Source: Boswellia sacra (Eukaryota; Streptophyta; Magnoliopsida; Sapindales; Burseraceae). From it: a stretch of 64,000 nt of DNA. Below are positions 22,401 to 35,049 of this stretch, piece after piece. Where the stretch lies: the NCBI GenBank assembly GCA_013180625.2, contig SNVD02006968.1:207243-271242 (forward strand). Reading direction: 5' to 3'. Below the pieces are notes generated by a model that saw only the letters and a program-made list of their open reading frames with translations, was not told the origin of the DNA and ran no database searches. Numbering within the stretch: the stretch's first letter is position 1; every line of letters begins with the position of its first letter. A program made the translations under genes and the position numbers.

Positions 22401-23330
22401 ATTTTCTTTTAAAGCTTTTTTCACATTTTTTGACTCAAATAATGAAACATAACATGCAAATCTTACCTGATTTCTTACCTTGCTCCTAGTCTTCATCATT
22501 CCATCTGAGTTTCTAATGATTAAGCTAGTTAGATGTGCCTTTTGTATCCAAGAAGATAGATCTTTTCTTTCATCTCCATTTTTTATTAAGTTTCTATTCA
22601 TATTTATGCTATCAGATATAGTTGTTATGTCTGACGTAATAGTCATTATTTCCTCTTTCATAACTGAATCTTCTTTGCTACTATTGCTATCTGGTATTAG
22701 ACTTTGCGTATCCTCTGTGAAGCTGGTTATGCTTTCTTCGTGAGAGTACATTGCATAATCATCCAAATCATCAAATACTACATTTGTAGATTTTATTATG
22801 GACTCAGTTCAAAGATTATAGACTCGAAAAGCCTTATTATTCTGTGCATATCCTACAAAAACTCCTTCATCACTTTTAGATGGGACCCATAAGATCCATG
22901 CTTTCAAAGATTAAGATTATTATGCTTTCAATCTGCATGGGACCCATAAGATCCATGTGAAGTAAATCAAGGATTTTAGATGTGAGACAGATTTATGTGC
23001 ACCCCTAATTTGTTTTCCCAATTGACATGGTCCACAAATTCCATTGATATTCTCATTAAGTTTAGTAACATCTTTAACATCACCTAAATTAGTTAATTTA
23101 ATCAAATCTTTGTAATTTAAGTGTCCTATTTTTTGATGCCACAATTTCAAGTCTGAGATCCTAGCATGAAATCTATTTCTTACCAAATAACAATTATCCA
23201 AAGATCTATTTCCTTCTAAAATATATTTACCAACATTGTCTAAAACCATGCATTTGTCTTGTGTGAAATTAACAATATACATATCTGACTAACATTAATT
23301 AGATTAGCTTTCAAATCTTCAACTAGCAAA
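22401..23330 (-). pseudogene. Sirevirus integrase remnant lacking its catalytic core
   Basis: The zinc-binding start (LWHQKIGHLNYKDLIKLTNL...CGPCQLGKQIRGAHKS, about 23000-23150) runs to HMDLMGP near 22950. It then jumps almost directly to a C-terminal stretch (DEGVFVGYAQNNKAFRVYN, about 22810-22870) and an acidic linker. The roughly 150-200 residues with the second Asp and the Glu are missing. A 20-bp direct repeat TGGGACCCATAAGATCCATG (22881-22900, 22938-22957) marks the junction. Confidence 0.8.
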
Positions 23331-25010
23331 ACATTTTGAAATTCAAGTAGACCTTTGACATTTAAAGTGTCTTTACCAATGATTTTACTCTTGGCTTCAT
23401 CACCATAAGTGACATTTCCTTCCCTGCATAATTCAAAATCTTTCAAAAAATGTCTATTTTCAGTCATGTGCCTAGAACAGCAATTATCAAAATACCACAA
23501 ATTGTTAAAAGAATGCTTAAGTGCAGTAAAATCAACATTGCAGATTGTGCTTTCTTTCCTAAACCACTGTAGTTGTGTTTTGGGTGACTGCTTGAACTGT
23601 TTTGACCTTTTATGCAAAAGACTCAACAATTTAAAACACCTAGGTCTAATATACCCTTTGACACCACAAAGATAACATGTTAGAATGAAATTCCTTACCT
23701 TTTTAGGACTAGATTTAAAAGAGCTTAAAGGGGAAACAAAAACTTCATTGATTTTTGAATTAGGACTTGACTTTTTTTTAACTAAGTTCAAAATTTTTGC
23801 CTAATGTTGAAGCTTTCACAAACACTTTTGTTGTTGAGGATGCAACATTACCTTATGAATATCCCAAGCCATGTTTATTAGAATTGTCTCTTCCAAGACT
23901 CAAGACCTGATCAAGTTTTGCTGATCCAATTCTGAGTTGATCAACACATCTTCTGCTCTCAACCAGTTTTAATGTAATTTTTTTTAATATGTGTTGTTTT
24001 GTTTGTGAAAGCAATCTCCAGTTTTGTGATGCATTTTTCAACATAAGATTTTTCACATTTTAGCGCTTTAATCTCCTTCTTCAAAGCTTTGATTTCTTCT
24101 TTCTAACTTAGCCATTCACGATAAAGTGTTTTGCAAGTTTCTTGCAACTCCTTATATTATTCTGGATCTCTTTTGTATCTAAATGTTCATCATGAATTCT
24201 GCACTATTCTATTGTGTTGGACATAAGAGTTTTCCCTTTATCAGCTACAGATGATATAAATGCAACAAAATTACTCATGCACTCTTGATCTTCTGAATCT
24301 ATTTCTGAATCATCACTTCAAGTAGTTATCAAGCCTTTGTTCTTCTTCTTGAGATTAGCACATTCAGATTGAATATACCCATCACTAGAAGACTCATAGC
24401 ATTGAATCTATCATTTATTATCAGGTTGCTTTGATTTCTTCTTGTCATTTTCCTTACTGAATTTTCTGAACTTGTCTTCATTTGAGTTTGATGGATTTCC
24501 TTGATTCTTTTTCCTGAAATTATTTTTCATGAACTTAACATAATTTTTTGTTAGAAAAGTAATCTGTTTTGAATCAGTTTCATCAAGCCCATCATTACTT
24601 TCATCATCAAATTTTTCAATTTTAACATTGAATACAATGCTTTATCCTTTTTGCTTCCTAGCATTCTAATTAATCTCAAAGTTTTGAAGAATGTCAATCA
24701 GTTCATCAACCCTCATTTCATCGGTATTTTTCACCTCTTCAATGACAGAAATTTTTTGTTGAAATTTATCAAGAACAGACCTAATAATCTTATTAACAAT
24801 TTCTGCATAAGTAAAGGTTTTTCCTAGCATGTATGTAGAATTCGTTATGTGACACAACATAGAATAAAAATCAAAAATTGACTTATCTTCATGCATCATC
24901 AAATTTTCAAATTGTGAATTCAATCCCATCAATTTAGATCTTTTAATAGAAGCAGTACCTTCATGCTTTAGCTCAAGAATATCCCAAGCTTCTTTGCCAC
25001 TTTGCATCCT
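23331..25010 (-). pseudogene. Sirevirus gag and protease
   Basis: 24666-25007 encodes the UBN2-type Copia gag segment (KEAWDILELKHEGTASIKRS, then LMGLNSQFENLMMHEDKSI). A long degenerate linker follows. A zinc knuckle CYLCGVKGYIRPRC (His replaced by Tyr) lies near 23660-23700. The protease region NNLWYFDNCCSRHMTENRHF has lost the D-S/T-G triad (reads DNC). Stops are frequent in between. Confidence 0.8.
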
Positions 25011-25343
25011 GAAATCTATCCAAAGTTATTTAAATTCACAACAGCAAAAATTGCATTAAGAGCCTTTGAGTTCCAGCTTGAACGCCAGTATTCTTCATCA
25101 GTCCATTTCTCCTCAGGTTTTTGTTCTGATACACCGAATGCATTCAATCTAGTTGTTGGTGTCTAACCTTTAAGTACACTAGTTCATGACCTATTATCAA
25201 GTGATTTGATATAAATCATCATCCTCACTTTCCAATATGAATAATTATTATCATCAAGAACAGGTGATTGTGTTCTAAATTCTTCATTTCATACAAACTC
25301 CATGCCTCCAAATTGATCTTTCTTCACTTGTATGTTAGTGAAC

Positions 25344-25359
25344 CTACTCTAATACTAAT
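25344..25359 (-). promoter_or_regulatory. Degenerate Sirevirus primer binding site
   Basis: Next to the 5' LTR the minus strand reads ATTAGTATTAGAG. It resembles TTGGTATCAGAGC, the initiator-tRNA-Met site of Copia elements, with G-to-A and C-to-T type changes. Confidence 0.6.
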
Positions 25360-25811
25360 TGTGAGATTTGAAAGTATGAAGCAGCTATATCAAATATAAA
25401 GTAAACTATAAAGTAAAATAGCACAGGAGGATTTTGCGTGGTTCGGTTATAAAGCCTACATCTATGGACAGCTTAGAGCTACAATTCATTAAGTTCTTGT
25501 TACAAGATCTTAAACTCTAGTGACACTACCCGCTCTCTATCGTTGACAACTTAATAACATACTATTAAGTAAAACATAACCATGATATCTAATACTGAAT
25601 TACATAAACACTTAACTCCTGAGTTCTCTCAAGTGTATACTAACTCAATCAAACATAACCAAAATTCATGCATGATCACAACCTCTCATACATGAATAAA
25701 ACACTCATAAAACAAAATCAAAGAAGCATTCCAATTTTGCATTAAAGCTCTCCTCTAATACCTCTTGAAATGTCGTAAAATACACACATATATAAGTTAT
25801 GTAAAATAACG

Positions 25812-25842
<31 letters not shown>

Positions 25843-26161
25843 GAAACTCGGTTGTGCTTTCTCACCAATATCCTGTAGAACCTCAATCAAACTCAAATAG
25901 GATAAATAACAATAATTTAGGAAGTGATATAAGTAATCTCCCAAAAGAAATGGGACACAAATAAGTATACTGTTAATTCAACTTGGATATATCAATAATG
26001 TCGTAATTTAAAGAGATATCCAATATGAATCAAATACTTCCTAAAATTAACTTTTAGAAACAGTAAATAAGAACTAATGTAACACAATGTTTTTATTACA
26101 AGTTGGTCCAAAATTCTCATGTGCATGGCAAATGCAAAAATATCACACGTTGACACTAACA
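25360..26161 (-). repeat. Sirevirus 5' LTR
   Basis: 802 bp, pairs with 5430-6317; followed by the TSD copy ATATT at 26162-26166. Confidence 0.9.
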
Positions 26162-26297
26162 ATATTAATTTAAATTAGAATGAATGTCTTATAATACAAG
26201 CCATATATTAATATAGTTTTTCGAGACGATAATAGTATTAATAGTACATATTCAATGGGGTTGAAATAATTTGAGAGTATACTATGAGGGCTATATA

Positions 26298-26980
26298 ACT
26301 ACGTTTGGGAGTTTAGATTGGACTGAGCTAGATTGAAATTGGTATAGAGATTAGGACTTAATTAGATTGGATTATATATAGTGTTGTCTTATGTTTAATG
26401 TAGTATGGGACTAAACTATGTCAGTATACGATAATCCTTAAGAAATTAATTTTTAAATATAAACTAATTTAATTTCTTTCAAGTTCAATTTGAATTGAAA
26501 ATTACTTTAATATTTAAATTAAAATATTAAATACTAGTTGATATTTAAAGTATAAACTTTAAAAATATTTAAATTTAATTAATATTAAGATTAAAAATAT
26601 TTTTAATAAATATGAAATTTCATATATATATTAATAATAATTTTGTTAGTAATATAGTATAGATATAATTAAAAATATTGATTAAATGTTTACATATTAT
26701 AATTTAATAATTAAAAACATAAAATTTATATTACTAATGATTTTACTAAAGTAATAAAATAAATAATTTATTAAAATTATTATATTAACATTTAATTAAT
26801 TTAATTATATTTTTATATAATATTATATCATTTTTATATTATTATTATTAATTAACATAAAAAATAGATAGAATCTTGTCTAAGGTTATCCCATGGTAGA
26901 GAGTGGGACAGAATAATTCGGTTTGATTAGACTTATTTCTCTATTTCTTGTCCCAATGCATGTAAAGTTATCAAACATCA
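26298..26980. mobile_element. MITE-like element, short relative of 28819-30194 (inverted)
   Basis: The left end ACGTTTGGGAGTTTAGATTGGACTG resembles the inverted right end of the 28819-30194 element. The right part (TTGTCCCAATGCATG...TTATCAAAC) resembles its inverted left end. The interior is extremely AT-rich in both. No clear target duplication found, so the ends are approximate. Confidence 0.45.
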
Positions 26981-27427
26981 ATTCAGGACGAAAATAATCC
27001 TTAAATATAGTCTAATCCCCCTTGAAGCCGACCTCTCAAATCAAGGCTATCTACTCAAAAATATTAGTTTTCATTACCTAACCTTTAAAATTGAAGAAAT
27101 CACATTTTATTAACATTTAAAAAAAAAATATTTCTAACATAGATACAACACTCTGTTTTACTACTTAATTGAATGGATATTGTTATAAAGGAGAATATTT
27201 TTTCATAAGCTATGTAAGATTACAAAAAAAATTGAAATCTAATAAACCTAAACTTTTGATTAAAAAATTATTATATTTGTAAATAGATTAAACATCAATC
27301 GACTTACCTATATTTGTTGTTCAAGGTCATTTATGAAATTTTGAAGATATTGGATATTGAATTATTCAAAATTGATTAAGTAATTTGAATTATATTGGTG
27401 GTGGTAGTGGGAGACTTAGAAGATAAA
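26981..27427. other. AT-rich non-coding stretch, block B upstream part
   Basis: No gene. 27370-27425 (AATTTGAATTATATTGGTGG...) aligns with 49440-49480 of block C. Confidence 0.4.
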
Positions 27428-27435
27428 CCTAGGAA

Positions 27436-28189
27436 TAGGGGTGGCAATTTTTGACACGATACGCGAACACGACTTGATACAACACGGGTTTAAGTGGGTT
27501 TGAGTTTTGGTATATTCATGTTGGTGTCGTGTTCGTGTCAGAGATGTCAACCCGTTTAATAATCGTGTCGTGTTCGGATTGAGAGTCTTCAACACGCGAA
27601 TACGATTATAACACAAACACGATTATGACACGATCACGATTATGACACGAATACATATTATACATGATTGACACGATAACACGATTAACACAAATATTAA
27701 CACGATTACAAAATAATATTAAATTTAAAAATAGTAAACTTAATATTGTAGTTTTAGACATTTTAGTCCCTACATGTATCCAAATTTTAAAATAAAAATA
27801 GAATTTTAAAAACATAATAAATTTTAAAACTTGGGATATTTTTGTCATTTAACAAAAGTTGGAAACCTAATTTGTAATGTGTCATTATCGTGTTAACGAG
27901 TCATAATCGTGTTAACATGTTATAATCGTGTTAATCGGGTATTATCAATAATGTAAACGTATCTTCATCGTGTTAGACGGGTCGTATTCGTGTCTAACAC
28001 GAGCATGACCCATTTATTATTCGTGTTAGCGTGTCGTGTCGTGTTACCCGTTTAATAATTGTGTCGTGTTCGTGTTGAGTCACAGTGATATAAATAATAA
28101 ACGGGTAGTGTTCGTTTTGGGTCAACCTTTATCGTGTCACAGCTCGACACGACACGAACACGACCCGCGAACATAAATTACCACCCCTA
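27436..28189. mobile_element. hAT-type MITE (754 bp), ACACGA-rich family
   Basis: Inverted ends TAGGGGTGGCAATTT / AAATTACCACCCCTA. Near-perfect 8-bp duplication CCTAGGAA (27428-27435) and CCTATGAC (28190-28197), 6 of 8 matching. The body is built of AACACGATT- and CGTGTCGTGTT-like words, as in 2000-2778. No coding capacity. The paralogous block C lacks it (49475-49510), giving an empty site. Confidence 0.85.
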
Positions 28190-28197
28190 CCTATGAC

Positions 28198-28690
28198 ACA
28201 GTTGTTGGAAAAATAAAAACAAATTATATTAAAAATTGAATTTGAGCTTAATAAGAATAACTCTCATTAATCGGTTTGGTAGCTTTTGATCGACAACAGA
28301 TCAAAAGTTTGACAATAGATAACGAAGGAAAAATATCTAGCATGTGGGGATGTTTTATGGGTGATCTTTTTGTGATTTGATGTTTTTGTTTTTCATAAAG
28401 TTTAAGAATATGTTGTTAATTTTAAATTATTTTAAATTTTAAAAATGATCTATCATTGATATTAAATGTAAAATGCGTTGAAAAATCTGTAACATAAAAA
28501 ATAGAATTTGAGTTTAAAAAAACAAAAAACACACCTTTTCTTACTCCGACAACAATTTTCTCAAATCCTGGGTCTTACTTAGCAAGTTGACGCTTGAACT
28601 GATGTGATAGATTGAAGAAAGCCTAGGTAATTGGTAGGTTTAATTTGACTAGTTTGGAAGAAGATTCATCTCTCTATATTGCCATGTAAC
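28198..28690. repeat. Segmental duplication block B, part 1
   Basis: 28205-28360 (TTGGAAAAATAAAAAC, TAGCTTTTGATCGACAACA, TTTGACAATAG) matches 49500-49625. 28350-28365 continues into the sequence that resumes at 55235 in block C. 28545-28690 matches 55265-55410 (CTCAAATCCTG, ACTTAGCAAGTTG, ATAGATTGAAGAAAG). Confidence 0.75.
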
Positions 28691-28818
28691 TAGGGTATAT
28701 TACACATTTACACCCCTATAGTTTGGTTAAATTCTCAAAATCCATTGATTTCCTTAAACCTTGAAGACTTGAAAGTTGAAATCCCCCAAAAGTTTGTAGA
28801 TTTTATTTAAGGTATATA

Positions 28819-30194
28819 GGGCGCGTTTGGCAACTGGGACAGGGGTGGGATTGGACTATTATTTGGGATAAATTGTACTAATCTCTTGTTTGGACAATTT
28901 TTTGAGAAGAGGATTGGACTAAGGTGAGTTCCCATCTCTTTTGTCTTTTTGGCTAGTCATGGGACAAAGAGTCCCATATGATAACATGGGACAAGAAGTT
29001 CCAAGATTGGGACAAGCATTTAAATTTTAAAAATAATAAAATAAATAATTTTTAAAATAAGTATTAGTATAATAATATCAAAATAATTCATAAAAAATAA
29101 AAATTTAATATTATTCTAAAATTATTAATTATGTAAGAAAATTAAAAATAAATGATAAATTATAAAAAGCAAAATAATATAAATTTCTTAATTAAAATAA
29201 TCTAATATTTTAAAATTAATATGATTTTAAAACGTCATATTATTAATTTTTAAAAAAATATATTTTATAATATTATTAAAATCGTCAAATATATAAGCTT
29301 TATTTTTTTAATTATATATTACAATATAATAATTTTAAATAAACAATTTATTAGTAAAAAAATATTTTTAGAATACTATACATTTAATTTTTTAAATAGA
29401 TTTTACAATATTATTAAAATAATCAAATATGCAACTTATATATTTCTAATTGTATAGTACATTATAATATATTTAATAAATAATTTATTATTTTATATTA
29501 ATATTTTCTTAATTTTATGAAAATAAATTTTGATTAATTAATTAATAAATTGTGCTAATAATAAAAACAATAATTATATAATTAATAATAAATTATTCTT
29601 GAACATAAAATATATCATAGTAATAATTAATAATTTTTAAATGAATTTAAATTTAAATTATATTTATATATTTAATTATTTTATCTCAAATTCATCTTGA
29701 TTATTTAATTTCAAATTAATGTAACAATAATATAACAAATAATTAATAACATTACTATATGTAATAATTTATAAATAAACATAATTTTTAAATATATTTA
29801 AATTTTATTTAGTTCTATCTAATACTAATCTTGGTTTTTTATAATAATTTAAAAAATAATCCTAAATATTAAATTAATATTTATAATTTATATAGTAATT
29901 TATTCATAATGTAATGTAAAATAATATTATGTTTATAAAAATATTAATAGGATTTAAATATTGTTAATTTAGATATTAGATTAAATTATATTCAAATTAA
30001 ACTTGAATAAAATAAAATTAATTTATATTTAAAAATTGATTTCTTAAAAATTTATTACATGTTAATATAGTCTAGTCTCGTACTACACCAAACATAAGAT
30101 AGCATTATCTATAGTTCAGTCTCATCTAATGCAATCCTAATCCTAATTCTAATCTTAGTCTAGTCCAATCCAATCCGGACTCACAAACGTGCCC
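28819..30194. mobile_element. AT-rich non-autonomous TIR element (1376 bp)
   Basis: Left end GGGCGCGTTTGGCAACTGG and inverted right end GGGCACGTTTGTGAGTCCGG form terminal inverted repeats. The flanking triplet ATA (28816-28818, 30195-30197) is a possible 3-bp duplication, as for PIF/Harbinger-like elements. The interior is very AT-rich with no frame. Confidence 0.65.
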
Positions 30195-30197
30195 ATA

Positions 30198-30420
30198 GAA
30201 GATAATCAGTAATTACATCCGAAACTCGTTTTAAGTTTTCATTGTCAAAATTGGATAACAAACTAACAACGGGATCCAGCCAACTTAAGAGTACGAGGGC
30301 CAGTCCATGTCAGCTAGTAACTCATAAATGTTGAGGCCAACCTGGGCCATATCCATATAAGCCCAGAAAGTCTCCAGAAGAGAGCTTTAAATGTTCAAAG
30401 CTTGACAATGCCACAGCACT
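30198..30420. repeat. Segmental duplication block B, part 2
   Basis: Matches 3340-3500 and 56410-56580: GGATCCAGCC, CTTAAGAGTACGAGG, GAGGCCAACC, GGCCATATCCATATAAGCC, GAAGAGAGCTTT. Similarity stops just after AGAGAGCTTT in all three blocks. Confidence 0.75.
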
Positions 30421-31976
30421 CATTCGAACAGTTAGGCTTGCTATTAGTGTCTACCACCAAAGCATCTACATTGACGCCAAAAAATGTTATTTCTACGACA
30501 TCTCTAAACATCTAAATGGAAACTTGTTCTATATTACGTGCTTTATTTTGTCAAACATGATTTGGGGAAACAAAAATTAATTGCATGTCGGATAATCATT
30601 GATCATGCCACCAAAAGATTGCTGATTTTTAGAAACCTCTTGAAGATATCACAGGAGATTCAACGTATCTAGGTTAGATTTAGAGTTAGCCAGAGAAATG
30701 CTTCTAATAAATAAAGAGATTTCTAAAGCAATTCATTAGATTCATTGGTTGTTTCATGCTCTAATTATGTTTTATTCAAAGAGTTCTTACAATGGGTAGG
30801 GAGATAAGGTTAAAAAATTAATAATAATAAATCTAAGTGTAACATGATTTTTAAGTAATTTTCATCAAAAATAAATGCAAAATTAAGAAAATTATTTGAA
30901 ATGGGACTTCTTTAGTTGATTGATGGGATAATATGCAAACTAAACGTACATATGCCATGAACAATTGCTTTTCTCCCCCTCATTAGTTGTAGGCAGTAGT
31001 GAGGATAGCTCTATCAAGTAAAATTCTTCGTCCACAGAATTTCACTAAAAGAGTCATGAACTACCTATTGACGATACATGATCAATCACCTCTTCTTCCT
31101 TTTAACTTTACGGTAATATGAATTTGGAAATCAAACTATTGTTGAAATATTATGAAATGATAATTAGGAAAAGAAATAAAGTCTTGCCAAAATGCCATAA
31201 TTACTCTTCACTTGATTCAATCAAAGTGCAGTTAATTTTAACGGAAAGATAGTGTTGACCAATATTTGACCCTTACGAACAGCAAATTGACATAATTACT
31301 CTTCACTTGATTCAATCAAATTATAAGCAAAATAATTAAAATAAATAATTAAAATTTTAAATTATTATGTAAACAGAAATATATATCTCAACCATTCCAT
31401 TGGTTTGTGAATCGCATGGCTCTTAATTTCTCTGAAAGAAATGAAAATACAATTACCAGAAAAATAAATTATTATATAAACAAACAAATATCCAACCGCC
31501 AATCTAAAATCTAACGGCTCTTAATTTTTTAAGGAAAAACTTAAAATTCATAACAAAACCTCCACCACTTGATCCCACTGTATCCCCAGCATCTTCAGTC
31601 ACCACCACCCTAATTGATATCCTTCGGAAAAATTTCATCACAAACACTAGCAGTCCACTGTCACCCAAGCCGAATTTCGACAATCACATGCCACTGGAAA
31701 ATCTCGTCACGACGGCAACACAGCATCAGCACCACCACAGTAACCCCCAAAACCGAATTAGCACAATCACTCGCCATCAAAAAATCTCATCAAAATCCTT
31801 ATTTCAAACCGTTATTTCAAAGAGGGCTTTTGAGAGGGTGGGTGTCGCCATCTTGGATTTGCTGCACCAGACCGTAGAGAATAGCGAGGGGGAGCCAGTT
31901 TTGGAACATTGCAGGGTGAAGGAGAGAAAGAGGGTTTGGTGAGGGTGGCCATGGTTAAAGGAGGAGATTTTTTATT
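30421..31976. other. Non-coding stretch left of the hAT element
   Basis: No supportable gene. Contains an exact 30-bp direct repeat CATAATTACTCTTCACTTGA... at 31196-31225 and 31291-31320. A C-rich, UTR-like stretch at 31560-31950 has only short overlapping frames that resemble nothing I recognise. Confidence 0.4.
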
Positions 31977-32099
31977 GAGAGAGACAGGGCCCGGCTCAAG
32001 GCTTTTTTAGGCCTAAGGCGACATCTCACTGCCGGGTCTTTCCCACATGATTAAAATAATTATCAAAAAAAAAGTTTATTTTATAAAATTAATTTTTCT

Positions 32100-34580
32100 T
32101 AATTTTTGAGATGTAAAATTATTAATTAAATCTTTATATTCAAATTTTTTAATATTTCTTTTTTAATAGATAATAAAATTAATCTATTTAATTGTTGTTA
32201 TGACATAGTCGATCTTATAAGGTTTTATTAATTTTATTTTTGAAAAGCTTGATTCAACTGAAGCAATTGTTATAGGGATTGTTAGTAAAATTCTATAAGT
32301 AATATAAGAATTTGAAAAAGAATCTACTTTTTTTTATATAGTTAAATACTTCAATTAGAGTATTTATTTCGTCATGTATAACTTCTTTTAAAACCTTAAG
32401 TTCTGAAAATAAATCTAACCCATCAATATCTGAAAGCATATCATATTTCAAAACATTTTGTAGATTAAGGCAGAAATCTCTCAAATGGTCACATTCAATT
32501 ACTTTAATTTTTTGATACTAAATAAAAATCCAAAAATATTTTCATGTAATTGAAATTGCTCAAATCTATTTTTTATAGAAGAAATAGCTTGATCTACTAT
32601 ATAAATAAAAACAATCAATTAGAAAAGACTCTTTAATACATAGAATTCTCTCATCATTCACATTCTCATCAAATTGAACTTTTCTACGAACTACCCTTTT
32701 TTTTATAGAATATAGGTTCTAGTTCCATTTCATTTACAATCTTTTTAGCTGAAGTAATGGTAGACATGTGCCCAATTTCTCTATAATTTTCTAGAAAAGA
32801 AATAAGGCCTTTTAATTGAACAATAGCAACATCAATACACATATCTTCTTTTTGTAAGTTTTTACTAATGGAGTTACAGCAAACAAAATTTCATATCAAA
32901 TAATCATGCATAATAAAAATTCAAAATTTTCTAATTCATATGATGTTAAACATTGAGCTTCACTCTTTATTTTAAGATCATCACTACTTTCTGCCAATTC
33001 AATTAAAGCAGCTCTTATTTGTATAGTTTGAAATCTTATTGCTTTTACACTTTCTATGTAATTTTCCTAACGCGTTTATGATAAAGATTTAACAGTTAAA
33101 TTTGAGATATTATTTTGTAAGATTTTCCATCATTTTGTTGAAGAAGAAAATAATGTATATATACGTTGTATAATTCCAAAAAATGACATAGCCCTAGGAC
33201 AAGAATTAGCCATGTTACAAAGCACTAAATTAATATTATGGCAACCACATGGTGTATAAAATGCTCTAGGATTTATTTCCAATAGTCTTTTTTGAACACC
33301 TTGTTATTTTCCTTTCATATTAGATCCATTATCATATCCTTGGCCTCTTATATCATTGATATCAAGTTCAAGATTTTTTTTTTATTTGCCAATTCATTAA
33401 AAAGACCTTTTTCAGGAGTATCATCTACTTTTATAAATTTTAAAAAATATTCTTCTATTTTTATTGGACCCATTGAAATATCTACACGTCTTAAAATAAG
33501 AGTCATTTGTTCTTGATGGCTAACATCCGATGTACAATCAAGAATTATCAAAAAATATTTTGCTTCTTTGACTTTTTTAATAATTGAACTCTTAATTTTG
33601 AATGTAGCATTTGAATTAACTCATTTTGTATATTATGTCCAAGATAGTGATTATAAATTTCACCATTTTTAATATGTCGAATATGTTCTTGCATTATTGG
33701 AAAAAATTTAACAATCATTTCAATTAAAATTAAAAAGTGTCCATTATTTTCTTGATAAATCTTCTCATTTTTTCTACCAAAAACTAAATTATTTTTAGTA
33801 AGAGTTTTTACCACTGCTAAAATTCTTTTTAACACATTTTCCCAATGTTCTTTTTCCTTGTTAATTTGTATTTGTAGATCTTTATCAATTGTTTTATTTT
33901 TTGACAACCTTACTTCTAAATCAACCCACGCATTCATATTTGTTATTTGTTCAGTACTTGTTTCATGAGTTTTAAGTTTAGTACTAAGGTTTTTCCAATA
34001 TGTAACTCCCTCATTATCTAATTGACTTTTACTAAATTTTGTATTAAACAATTTGCAACAAAAACTATATACTTTATCAAAATCTTTTGAATATACTAAC
34101 CATTTTCTATCATGTTTTTCTCCATTTGATAACTTTTTAGTATAATATGTGGAAGAGAAATGTCTACTATTTACATCTTTTGAAAAAATTATATTATTTT
34201 CTCTAACAGGACCTTTTTCTACTAATAAGTCTCTCAATTTGTTATCAACATTTTTCCATATTCCCGGATCATATATATCATTTGGATTAGATATTTCATT
34301 AGGATTTTGAATTTCTTCATTTATTTCATTTTCCTCAATATTTTTTTTGATTTTCTTCATTAGAAATAGTGATATTATATGTTAGATTATCATTTTCTTT
34401 TTCTTTAATGGATTCTTTTAGTATGTGTTGATTTTGCTCAAATATTGAATTTTTACCAACATTATTTTTATTGATTTTAACAAATTTATCAGGAGCTCCT
34501 TTTTAGGATTTAACTAATTTTTCTGATTTTCTTTTTTTCTTAAGTTTTTCATACCTTGATTCATATTTTCTAGTAGCCAT
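32100..34580 (-). pseudogene. hAT transposase (zinc finger / DUF4371 type)
   Basis: Begins near ATG 34580 (MATRKYESRYEKLKKKRK). 33548-34360 holds the TTF-type zinc finger and start of DUF4371 (HFSSTYYTKKLSNGEKHDRK, WLVYSKDFDKVYSFCCKLF). 33348-33551 continues (DVSHQEQMTLILRRVDI). Around 33230-33340 are the classic GQGYDNGSNMKGK and YTPCGCHNINLVLCNMANSC motifs. The C-terminal dimerisation region lies near 32150-32300. A catalytic-site Asp is visible in YDNGSN. Several stops and shifts make this copy inactive. The relatives are ZMYM1-like plant hAT proteins that cut and paste the element. Confidence 0.8.
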
Positions 34581-35049
34581 TTCTAAGACTAAATTACTAG
34601 TTAACAAGAAGCAAATACAAAATAAATAAATAAAATAACTACTATAAAAAATATGAATAAATGAATAATATGTACAATAATATAAAATTAATAAAAATAT
34701 TAAAACATGAAATAATAGAACCTGAAAAATTGTATTCAACGTGGTTAGAAAACTTGAAGAAAGAGCAGTGGACCGTGGACGTTTGGCAACTCTGGTTCAC
34801 AGGTGGAAATGGAGTATGGAGAGAAAATGAAGAAGAAGACGCATGCAGAGAGTACGGGAGTAAGTAGTATAAAGCAAGTTTGAAGAAACAACAACGGCAC
34901 AATGAAATGATATTGCATAATCTTGAACAAAGAGAATTGAAGAAAGAGGCGTGTAATACAAGTTTCTACTTTTAAAAAACAATAAAAAATAAGTATATTT
35001 AGGGTATAATAATTAGATAGCGGAGCCTCCAATAAATGAAGAAAAAAAA

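Larger units (their letters stand above)
5430..26161 (-). mobile_element. Sirevirus-type Copia LTR retrotransposon with env-like frame, split by a Gypsy element
   Basis: Two homologous LTRs (5430-6317 and 25360-26161) begin TGTGA and end CTAACA on the plus strand (TGTTAG...TCACA in element sense). They are flanked by a perfect 5-bp duplication ATATT at 5425-5429 and 26162-26166. Minus-strand order is primer site, gag with CCHC knuckle, protease, integrase, reverse transcriptase, RNase H, env-like frame, then polypurine tracts: Copia order. The env-like gene and the repeated AAGGGGGAG-type tracts before the 3' LTR are Sirevirus traits. An Athila-type element sits inside the pol gene at 9828-21353. 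The integrase core is missing and many stops are present, so this copy is dead. The LTRs differ visibly, more than those of the inner element, which fits an older insertion. Confidence 0.9.

Noticed and set aside
22480..22892. Plus-strand frames in the Sirevirus
   Set aside because: Antisense to recognisable Copia pol sequence.
31614..31942. Two overlapping plus-strand frames rich in Ser, His and Gln
   Set aside because: No domain; composition of a C-rich UTR-like stretch; overlapping in two frames without preference.
34642..35032. Overlapping hydrophobic frames on both strands at the right part of the hAT element
   Set aside because: Lie upstream of the transposase start in AT/CT-rich DNA and conflict with each other.
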